8,038 nt of DNA from Candidatus Huberarchaeum crystalense. Its GTDB lineage: Archaea; Huberarchaeota; Huberarchaeia; Huberarchaeales; Huberarchaeaceae. Shown here one piece after another: positions 1 to 5,797 of this stretch. The notes below the pieces were generated by a model, which saw nothing but the letters and a program-made list of their open reading frames with translations, searched no databases and was not told the origin of the DNA. Positions within the stretch are counted from its first letter, which is position 1, and the number at the start of each line of letters is the position of its first letter. Both the position numbers and the translations under genes were made by a program. The stretch is from contig PFSX01000004.1 in NCBI GenBank assembly GCA_002789275.1, positions 1 through 8,038 on the forward strand, read 5' to 3'.

Positions 1-110
1 CAGAATTCTAATTAAAACAACTTATATCCCGTATTTATTTTGCAGAATTCTGATTAAAAACAACTCTATAGTTTATCTCTATTTTGCAGAATTCTGATTA
101 AAATCGGATC
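1..110. repeat. Direct repeats of 42-44 bp at window edge, overlapping helicase 3' end
   Basis: Units begin at 1, 43 and 87, each with CAGAATTCT(G/A)ATTAAAA. The first two units also share the following CAACT and a terminal TATTTTG. About 24-30 nt is conserved per unit, with 13-16 nt of variable sequence between. The second and third copies carry the perfect palindrome CAGAATTCTG; the first has an A at the last base. The third copy is coding sequence: it encodes the LIRILQN segment near the helicase C terminus. The stop codon (66-68) lies in the variable part of unit 2. The array may continue left of the window. The variable parts are too short for normal CRISPR spacers, so I read this as tandem duplication of a gene end that has since diverged. 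Confidence 0.8.
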
Positions 111-2657
111 ATTGCTCTCGTTTTCAAACAAACTTGCGATAAAATTTTGGGGGTTTTCTTTCCAATATAAAAACAAATTTATTTTATTCACCACAATATT
201 TTCAAATATATATTTTGATGGTTGTTGCTCATCAAGTTTATAATCCAAAACCCCATCAGATATTTGCTTTTTTAATCCAACATAAGCAATGGCGATTTTT
301 ATTTTTTCAATAGGAATATTATTTTTCTTGGAAAGCGCGCGCATATATAATTCTAATTGCTGACGATGTTTAGAACTTTGAACTTCATTTCTATCTGTTT
401 TCCAATCAACAATTAAATAATTCTCATTATTATCTTTAAAAACTGCATCAATTCTACCATTAAAATTAATTTTAGCATCTGTTTCAAAAAATTCTGATAA
501 TGGCACATCTATTGAGAGTTCGGAATTGTAAACTAAAGCATATTTTTGTTTGATTTCAGAAATAATTTTATAAATATTAAATATATATTTTTCATATTTT
601 TCGAGTTGAGAATCTTGTTTGAATATCTCTTCTTGAGTTAGACCTTTTAGTATTTTTGATGCAATTGAATGAACATTAATGCCTATTTCTTGACTAGAAG
701 ATATTTCACCAATTTTCAAAATATTTAAATATAAATAATCTTCAGGGCTCAAATAAATTTCTGAAAAAGAAAATGATTTTTTGTTTGAAAAATGTTCTAT
801 TATCTTTTCAGCAAACCAATTTTTCTCAAAATTGTTTTTATTTTCAATAAAGGTATCTTGCTCTGGGATAAAGGACTTATCTATAAATGAATTTATATAG
901 CGGCCATAATTTTGATTAAGTATGTATAATTCGTTTTTTGCTCTTGTAATTGCAACAAAATCAAGGTTTAGCTCTTCATCAACATTTGATTTGTCATTGT
1001 TTTGAGATGCGAGTATTGCATCAATAATCGCAGACCTAAAAGCAAGTTTTTCTTGCGATTTCGCAGGCAAATAAATTACATAATCAAATTCGCGGCCTTT
1101 TGCTTTGTGAACAGTTGATAAAATAATTGTGTTCTGCTCTCCTTTTATTTCAGAAAGAGGAATATCAGCAGTGCTCAGATAAAGTATTATTTCATTTGGA
1201 TTGAAAGCATCTACTGCTCTTTTTGCCTCGCTAAGCATTTCTTTAAAATTCTCAGCCATATTTAAATATTCCTTGCTTTGCTCCCTTGCTTTTGGAATAA
1301 TTAAATTGTCAAACAAATTTATTAAATCACTAAAAGAATGCATTGACTCTTTTATTTTTTTAAGTTCAGGCACTTTTTTGTAAATTTCATCACTAATTAT
1401 TTTTTTGTTTTCTGATATCTCAAATGCATCTTTTGTCGAAATAGAAATAAAAGGAGTAAACAAAGCCTTTTTAAGACAAATCGTATTCTCAGAAAATATA
1501 CTTCTAAGAAAGGTAAGTATTTCTTTTTTCGCAAAATTCGCCTCTCTTGAAAATGTTATTAAATAATTTAATTTTTGCTTTTTGAGCTCGCTTGCTATTT
1601 GCAGTAATTGTTGGTTTGTTCTAGCTAAAATTGTTGGAACTTTCTTTTGATTTAATATTTGCTTCACAAGCAAAAGAGTTGTTTTAACTTGATTCGTCGA
1701 CACACACAGCTTTGGTTTTTGACCTGTTTTACCCTCAACATTTCTTAAATTTTCAAGCTCTTGGGGAACCATATTTCCATTTAATTTATAAAATTCTTTT
1801 GCATAGTTAAGAATTTCGTTTGTGCTTCTAAAATTTTCAGAAAGAACAAACACTTTTGATTGTTTAAACTTGTTGAAATTTGTTACCGAACCTCCTTGAA
1901 AACCAAAGATAGCTTGCTTTTTATCACCCACAGCAAAAAATTTCTGCCCTGCGTGTAATGCAATTTCTGCTTCAAGTAAATTTGCGTCTTGAAGCTCATC
2001 AACAAGAACATATTTGTATAAAGGAGAATCTATTTTAAAATTAAGCAAAAGATCTACATAATCTAAATAGCCTTTTTCTTGTTTTATTTTTTCATATTCT
2101 TTATATAATTCAACAAAAAAATACAAAATCTTTTCAAGGTCTTCTTTTTTATATCTTCCTTTTTCTTGCAAAAAATCTCCTGCTCTTTTAATATCAATTT
2201 TTTCAGGAGTGATTTTGTGGTTTTTAAGATACTGAATCATTTTGTCAATTGTTGGTGCTATTGTGCTCATCAAATAGCCATCAGAATAATTAAATACTTC
2301 TTTTTCTTTCAAATATTTGTATGCAAAATAACGTCCAAGATTAGTTACAAGAAATTTGTTTTTTATAATATTTTCTGCAGAAAAAGAGTGAAAAGTATGA
2401 ATCTTTAAATTAGAAATACTAACAGGTATGTTGTCTTTGTCAATGAATTTTTTTATTCGGTTTTCCATTTCTTCGCGCGCCTTTTCTGTAAAAGTCAAGC
2501 AAAGTATGTCTTCTGGTTTTAGTCCTTGTTTCAAAAGAGAAATATATTTATGACTAAGCAAAAATGTTTTGCCTGTTCCTGGATTTGCGATAACAAGGGT
2601 ATTTTCTTGGCAATCTAAAATTTTTTGTTTTTCGATGCTTATTGAATTTAGAGACAT
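66..2657 (-). CDS. UvrD/AddA-like superfamily 1 DNA helicase with C-terminal RecB-type PD-(D/E)XK nuclease
   Basis: Predicted ATP-dependent DNA helicase-nuclease of 863 residues, likely acting in double-strand break processing. Helicase motifs are complete: Walker A NPGTGKT (25-31), motif Ia LTFTEKAREEM (54-64), Walker B VDELQD (219-224), GDKKQAIFGFQGG (244-256), SENFRST (273-279), STVHKAKG (514-521) and VAITRAK (568-574). The C-terminal domain has the RecB-family pattern: His663 in GINVHS, Asp737 in GRID, Asp751 and Lys753 in VDWKT, and QLELY (767-771), so the nuclease looks active. The order matches AddA, but at 863 residues it is shorter than typical AddA (about 1200). No AddB/RexB-like partner is visible. 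The ATG at 2657 is the first usable start, because an in-frame TAG lies 11 codons upstream (2688-2690). There is no Shine-Dalgarno. Both gene ends are involved in tandem duplications. A UvrD-like helicase-nuclease of non-Add type is the main alternative. Confidence 0.9.
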   Translation of the reverse strand: MSLNSISIEKQKILDCQENTLVIANPGTGKTFLLSHKYISLLKQGLKPEDILCLTFTEKAREEMENRIKKFIDKDNIPVSISNLKIHTFHSFSAENIIKNKFLVTNLGRYFAYKYLKEKEVFNYSDGYLMSTIAPTIDKMIQYLKNHKITPEKIDIKRAGDFLQEKGRYKKEDLEKILYFFVELYKEYEKIKQEKGYLDYVDLLLNFKIDSPLYKYVLVDELQDANLLEAEIALHAGQKFFAVGDKKQAIFGFQGGSVTNFNKFKQSKVFVLSENFRSTNEILNYAKEFYKLNGNMVPQELENLRNVEGKTGQKPKLCVSTNQVKTTLLLVKQILNQKKVPTILARTNQQLLQIASELKKQKLNYLITFSREANFAKKEILTFLRSIFSENTICLKKALFTPFISISTKDAFEISENKKIISDEIYKKVPELKKIKESMHSFSDLINLFDNLIIPKAREQSKEYLNMAENFKEMLSEAKRAVDAFNPNEIILYLSTADIPLSEIKGEQNTIILSTVHKAKGREFDYVIYLPAKSQEKLAFRSAIIDAILASQNNDKSNVDEELNLDFVAITRAKNELYILNQNYGRYINSFIDKSFIPEQDTFIENKNNFEKNWFAEKIIEHFSNKKSFSFSEIYLSPEDYLYLNILKIGEISSSQEIGINVHSIASKILKGLTQEEIFKQDSQLEKYEKYIFNIYKIISEIKQKYALVYNSELSIDVPLSEFFETDAKINFNGRIDAVFKDNNENYLIVDWKTDRNEVQSSKHRQQLELYMRALSKKNNIPIEKIKIAIAYVGLKKQISDGVLDYKLDEQQPSKYIFENIVVNKINLFLYWKENPQNFIASLFENESNDPILIRILQNRDKL

Positions 2658-2729
2658 ATGGTTTTTGAAAAAGGATTTTTTGTTTTTCTATGCTTATTGA
2701 ATTTAGAGATATATGGTTTTTGAAAAAAG
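2620..2729. repeat. 55-bp tandem duplication over the helicase start
   Basis: Two adjacent 55-bp copies, 2620-2674 and 2675-2729, differ at only three positions (2634/2689, 2655/2710, 2673/2728). The downstream copy, in gene sense, holds the real ATG and first codons. In the upstream copy the ATG is ATA, and another mismatch creates the in-frame TAG at 2688-2690. Because 55 is not a multiple of three, the duplication shifts the frame between the copies. Confidence 0.93.
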
Positions 2730-2814
2730 ATTTTGCAGTATTTATTTTGTAAAAATTTTTGATAACAAACATTATATTTTTGTCCTAAAAATAACTTTCT
2801 ATTTTGTCGCAGCT

Positions 2815-2833
2815 AATATTTAAAAAGTGCGCG
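2815..2833 (-). terminator. Candidate terminator element downstream of gatE
   Basis: Plus-strand AATATTTAAAAAGTGCGCG, read on the minus strand, gives a GC core followed by a run of five T and TTAAATATT-like sequence about 14 nt after the gatE stop. Archaeal termination commonly uses T runs. Nearly the same element lies downstream of ppaC at 4738-4756. Function is inferred from position and recurrence only. Confidence 0.35.
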
Positions 2834-2839
2834 ATTTTT

Positions 2840-4267
2840 CTATATTTTTTGGTGAAATTTATTATAAATGTTTAGAACATCCTTAAAATCAGCCCTTAGC
2901 CTAAACTCACCCATCAAAATCTTAATCATAATAGTTTCATCTTTTCCCTTGCTTTTTTCCATAATTTTTTTGACTTCTTTTTCTAAGTTCTCACCTGTTA
3001 TTTTCTCAAACTTTTGGTGGTTTCCTTTAACCAATATTTCAACTATTGCTGGAAAAACAATTTTTTTTTTATCTAACAATTCCAAAACATCAAGAACATA
3101 TTTATTGTCAATTTGTTGTCGTTTTTCACAACTTATGTTATTAGAAATAACATCTTTTTCAATCTTGCGTTGAGCATCTCGTTTTGCATTAACAAAGACC
3201 TCTGCGATTTTTTTTGGCTCAATATTTTTAAATCTAGCAATTGCGTCCTCAAAATCAAACAAATCTTTTGATTTAATAATCTGACTCGCGAGATCATCGC
3301 TTAATCCTAATAATTTGAAGCGGTTATGTTTTGTCTCTGGGTCTTCAAGAAAATATTGTTGAATATCTGCTAATTCCTCATTTGAAAAAGTGAAGATAGG
3401 AATGTCTGTTTCAGGATACATGCGGCTTCTGGTTGAAATTGGTCGCAAGGCTCTTGTTGTGCTGTCAGGAATAACTTGCCTAACTTCTGATTTTAGATTA
3501 TTTCTCAACACTTTTTGGCGCGCTATTTCAACACCTATTATTTTTTCTATTTGAGATAGATCTTGCGCTCCCTTAATCTCTACACGTTTTCCATCACCAA
3601 CCGAAATATTTATATCTTGCCGAATAGTACCTAAACCACGCCTAACAAATCCACTCATCCGCAAAACAGATCCTATTTTTTCAGCAACCCCCTTAATTTG
3701 AGAAGGAGTTGCACTAAACATTTCGGTTGTAATTTCAATTAAAGGAACGCCTAAACGAGACAAACTAAAGACCCGCTTGCCATTATCTTTGCCAATAATT
3801 TGAGCTGCGTCTTCTTCAATAAACAAGTTAGATATCCCTACATTTCCAAAAGAGACTTCTATTTTTCCATTAGTTGCTAGTAAAGCTGTCCGCTGAAAAC
3901 CGCTAACATTAGAGCCATCTATAATAATTTTTCTCATAAATATAACATTTTTTCTGACTTTCATTCCAAAAGCCTTTGCAATCTTAGCAGAATATATCAT
4001 TGCTTCTCGGTTTGGCAAGTGAGGAGGTTCATCATCTAATTCAACCAAACAAATTTTGTCTTTTTTTGCTATATACTTTATAAATTTTTTGGTTTTTGTT
4101 TCCTCAAGTGCAGCAATATCTACTGCTCCGCCTTCACCTGCTGAAGCTCTCATTTGCCGCAGAATTGAAAAATCAGTTTCTTGTCCAGAATAAAAATCAC
4201 AATTGCAAAAGAGTTTGTGTGTGTTAAGTTGCTGATGAATTTCAAGACCAAAATTAATTTTTTCCAT
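2840..4267 (-). CDS. gatE: Glu-tRNA(Gln) amidotransferase subunit E, short form without the AspRS-like insertion
   Basis: GatE, with GatD, converts Glu-tRNA(Gln) to Gln-tRNA(Gln) in archaea; GatD supplies ammonia and is not in this window. The protein has 475 residues from the ATG at 4267. Family motifs are GLEIHQQL (7-14), RRGLGTIRQD (209-218), RVEIKGAQ (228-235), MYPETDIP (283-290) and a YqeY-like tail with ILMGEF near 450. The N terminus GLEIHQQL...HKLFCNC is GatE-like rather than GatB-like. Ordinary archaeal GatE is about 620 residues and carries an AspRS-like (GAD) insertion before the ALRP...RMYPETDIP segment. Here SEVRQVIPDSTTRALRP runs straight through, which accounts for the roughly 150 missing residues. 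The reading frame is intact, so this is not a pseudogene. A GTG at 4273 is in frame, but AGGAG (4275-4279) sits 7 nt from the ATG and only 1 nt from the GTG, so ATG is preferred. Confidence 0.94.
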   Translation of the reverse strand: MEKINFGLEIHQQLNTHKLFCNCDFYSGQETDFSILRQMRASAGEGGAVDIAALEETKTKKFIKYIAKKDKICLVELDDEPPHLPNREAMIYSAKIAKAFGMKVRKNVIFMRKIIIDGSNVSGFQRTALLATNGKIEVSFGNVGISNLFIEEDAAQIIGKDNGKRVFSLSRLGVPLIEITTEMFSATPSQIKGVAEKIGSVLRMSGFVRRGLGTIRQDINISVGDGKRVEIKGAQDLSQIEKIIGVEIARQKVLRNNLKSEVRQVIPDSTTRALRPISTRSRMYPETDIPIFTFSNEELADIQQYFLEDPETKHNRFKLLGLSDDLASQIIKSKDLFDFEDAIARFKNIEPKKIAEVFVNAKRDAQRKIEKDVISNNISCEKRQQIDNKYVLDVLELLDKKKIVFPAIVEILVKGNHQKFEKITGENLEKEVKKIMEKSKGKDETIMIKILMGEFRLRADFKDVLNIYNKFHQKI

Positions 4268-4274
4268 TTTCACA

Positions 4275-4279
4275 CTCCT
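4275..4279 (-). promoter_or_regulatory. Shine-Dalgarno of gatE
   Basis: AGGAG on the minus strand, 7 nt before the ATG at 4267. It is the only clear Shine-Dalgarno in the window, and it decides the start against the GTG at 4273. Confidence 0.7.
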
Positions 4280-4302
4280 AACATTGTATTTGAAAATGAA
4301 AA

Positions 4303-4314
4303 AAATTTAAATTT
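4303..4314 (-). promoter_or_regulatory. Candidate TATA box of gatE
   Basis: AAATTTAAATTT lies about 40 nt upstream of the gatE ATG. Transcription starting about 25 nt downstream would begin near 4281 and give a short leader containing the AGGAG. AT-rich surroundings make chance matches likely. Confidence 0.35.
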
Positions 4315-4466
4315 TAGCAAATCATGCAATTTAGAAAAGCTTGTGTTTTTCAAATATGTCCAAATAAAAGATTGAATAAAGTATTTATTTATTTCACTAT
4401 ACAAAATATTTAGTTTGGAAGTAATAGTTAATTTAAGTTGCATATGTTTTTTAAACATAATCTAGT

Positions 4467-4477
4467 TTTTGTATATT
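4467..4477 (+). promoter_or_regulatory. Candidate TATA box of rpoP
   Basis: TTTTGTATATT is centred about 30 nt upstream of the rpoP ATG at 4503. That spacing fits leaderless transcription, in agreement with the lack of a Shine-Dalgarno before rpoP. Confidence 0.4.
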
Positions 4478-4496
4478 TGTGTAAAATCTTACACAA
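4477..4496. promoter_or_regulatory. Inverted repeat between TATA box and start of rpoP, candidate operator
   Basis: TTGTGTAA-AATC-TTACACAA is a perfect inverted repeat with 8-bp arms and a 4-bp centre. It lies directly after the TATA-like element and ends 6 bp before the rpoP ATG. Archaeal repressors commonly bind there to block polymerase recruitment. A regulator is not identified. Confidence 0.45.
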
Positions 4497-4502
4497 TATA
4501 TT

Positions 4503-4634
4503 ATGGTATTGTATTACTGCATAAAGTGTAAAACACTCGTTGAACACACAACAATTGAGTGTCCTACTTGTCAGGGAATAATTTTCAAAAAAGTGCGCGA
4601 TCCAAGTACAAAAAAAGTAATTGAAGCAAAATAG
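4503..4634 (+). CDS. rpoP: DNA-directed RNA polymerase subunit P (Rpo12)
   Basis: A 43-residue protein running from ATG at 4503 to TAG at 4634, recognisable as archaeal Rpo12, a small zinc-binding subunit of RNA polymerase related to eukaryotic Rpb12. It begins MVLYYCIKCKTLVE, and the zinc ligands are Cys6, Cys9, Cys20 and Cys23 (CX2C-X10-CX2C). The basic C-terminal part, FKKVRDPSTKKVIEAK, matches the family pattern of I-x-x-K-x-R-x-P-x-x-K-x-V. The spacing between the two cysteine pairs is slightly shorter than in the Rpo12 sequences I recall. It is alone on its strand, divergent from gatE and convergent with ppaC. No Shine-Dalgarno is present, so leaderless expression is likely. A generic zinc ribbon protein is the alternative, but length and C terminus favour Rpo12. 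Confidence 0.88.
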   Translation: MVLYYCIKCKTLVEHTTIECPTCQGIIFKKVRDPSTKKVIEAK

Positions 4635-4691
4635 AATTGTTTTATGGTTTGTTGTTTTGAGTATGTTTCTCGCTCTTTTTGAAAAGCAGGA

Positions 4692-4806
4692 TATATAAGT
4701 GCGCGCACCTATAAGATTTAATTGTTGTATTTTTCAAAATATTTAAAAAATGCGCGCACCCATAAGATTTAATTGTTGTTTTAATCAATTTTTCAAAATA
4801 TTTAAA
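4692..4806. repeat. Imperfect direct repeats with TGCGCGCAC core downstream of ppaC
   Basis: Two units share TGCGCGCACC, then ATAAGATTTAATTGTTGT, then TTTTTCAAAATATTTAAA. They start near 4699 and 4750. The second unit carries about 9 extra nt (TTAATCAAT) before the shared tail. The first contains the perfect palindrome GTGCGCGCAC (4699-4708). Each is preceded by a TATA-like stretch (ATATATAAG or TATTTAAAAA). A third trace, AAGATTTAATTCTTATT, starts at 4805 and overlaps the ppaC stop codon, so the units may derive from the ppaC 3' end. The stretch 4635-4691 holds nothing else I recognise. Confidence 0.8.
4738..4756 (-). terminator. Candidate terminator element downstream of ppaC
   Basis: AATATTTAAAAAATGCGCG on the plus strand gives TGCGCGCA followed by six T on the minus strand, about 60 nt after the ppaC stop. 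It matches the element after gatE (2815-2833) apart from one extra A and a G/A difference next to the core. It lies inside the direct repeat. Confidence 0.35.
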
Positions 4807-4809
4807 GAT

Positions 4810-5766
4810 TTAATTCTTATTATTTTGGTTTTTATTGTAGTAGTTTTCTAACAAAGGAGCAACCTGCTTTTTTCTAGACATCATGCCTTTTAAAAATATT
4901 CCATCTATTGTGGAAATATTAAACGCTTTTTTAACAGCATCAACATCTCCTGCTGTCAAAAATTCACTGCCTTCTCGCAAAATATCTGTAAAAACAAGCA
5001 AAACAAGAGTATAATTTTTATCTTGCTTCATTTTTTTCATTTGGCTACTAACTTGCTCTTTTATTGCATAAAAATCTTCAAAATCAACAACTTCTAACTG
5101 CCCTATGCCAACTTTGCATCCATTCATATTAAATTCCTTAAAATCAGCGTCTATAATTTGGCATGGTGTTTTGTTCTTTAAACTTGCTTTTGCTTTTTTT
5201 AATTCCAGCCCAAACACCTCAAAATTAGATATGTCTGCGATTTTTTCTAATTTTTTCGCCATTATTTTATCAATATCTGTTGTTGTTGGAGATTTAAAAA
5301 CAACTGTATCAGACAATATAGCAGAAAGCAACAGCCCCGCTATTTTTTTGTCAATATTTATATTTTCTTTAAAGTACATTTGAGCAATTATTGTTGCAGT
5401 AGATCCAACTGGCATTGTAAGAAATTCTATTTGCTCCTGGTAAGAAAAATTAATTGGGTGATGGTCAAGGACGCGCACGATTTTTTCTGCTTTTTCAATA
5501 TTATCAAGTGTTTGCATTTTATTATTATGATCTACAAGAATTACTTTTTTGTTTGTTGCATCTGTTAAAATTAGAGGGGTTTCAACGCCAAATTTGTTTA
5601 ATGCACATTTTGTTTCTTCATTAATTTCTCCTTGAATAGCAGGCTCATATTTTTCATCAGAATTTGTTTTTGTAGAACACTTTGATAAATAATCAGACAA
5701 TGCAATCGCTGAACAGACACTGTCAGTATCTGGATTTTTGTGGCCAACAACATAAAATATATCCAT
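4810..5766 (-). CDS. ppaC: Manganese-dependent inorganic pyrophosphatase (family II, DHH/DHHA2)
   Basis: Hydrolyses pyrophosphate to phosphate in the cytoplasm, pulling biosynthetic reactions forward. The 318 residues are close to the family norm (about 310). Metal ligands are all present: His9, Asp13 and Asp15 in GHKNPDTDS (8-16), Asp79 in VDHNN, the DHH motif at 101-103 and Asp153 in SDT. The C-terminal DHHA2 domain has the substrate-binding SRKKQVAP (297-304). The frame stays open upstream to 6069, but that stretch is antisense to sppA and matches no family sequence. The ATG at 5766 places the GHKNPDTDS motif at the usual distance from the N terminus. It is divergent from sppA across 31 bp. 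TATAAAAG on the minus strand (5781-5788) is a possible promoter for leaderless mRNA, though slightly close. Confidence 0.96.
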   Translation of the reverse strand: MDIFYVVGHKNPDTDSVCSAIALSDYLSKCSTKTNSDEKYEPAIQGEINEETKCALNKFGVETPLILTDATNKKVILVDHNNKMQTLDNIEKAEKIVRVLDHHPINFSYQEQIEFLTMPVGSTATIIAQMYFKENINIDKKIAGLLLSAILSDTVVFKSPTTTDIDKIMAKKLEKIADISNFEVFGLELKKAKASLKNKTPCQIIDADFKEFNMNGCKVGIGQLEVVDFEDFYAIKEQVSSQMKKMKQDKNYTLVLLVFTDILREGSEFLTAGDVDAVKKAFNISTIDGIFLKGMMSRKKQVAPLLENYYNKNQNNKN

Positions 5767-5797
5767 ATTTTTTTTAACTTCTTTTATACAAAAAGTT
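5767..5797. promoter_or_regulatory. Shared divergent promoter gap, ppaC / sppA
   Basis: Only 31 bp separate the two start codons. The minus strand reads TATAAAAG at 5781-5788, about 20 nt before the ppaC ATG. The plus-strand TATA for sppA would have to lie at about 5765-5772 (ATATTTTT), overlapping the ppaC start. Neither start has a Shine-Dalgarno. Overlapping core promoters would compete for initiation factors; this is inference from spacing. Confidence 0.35.

Noticed and set aside
1..110. CRISPR array
   Set aside because: Variable segments between the conserved parts are only 13-16 nt, one unit is coding sequence, and no cas gene is present in the window. The left flank is unseen, so this is not final.
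2554..2772. 72-residue minus-strand ORF overlapping the helicase start as a gene
   Set aside because: It is explained by the 55-bp duplication: it encodes the helicase N terminus once, then reads the second copy out of frame.
4022..4245. C/D-box guide RNA signals (TGATGA-like words) near the fibrillarin locus
   Set aside because: The matches fall in conserved gatE codons, and no paired C and D boxes with suitable spacing were found in any intergenic region.
4268..4273. GTG start for gatE
   Set aside because: The AGGAG would be 1 nt from the GTG but is 7 nt from the ATG at 4267.
4270..4458. 62-residue minus-strand ORF upstream of gatE
   Set aside because: Phe/Lys/Ser-rich translation of AT-rich DNA with no recognisable domain. 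It overlaps the candidate gatE TATA box and Shine-Dalgarno, has no ribosome site of its own, and an overlapping ORF of similar size exists on the other strand. A real small gene cannot be fully excluded.
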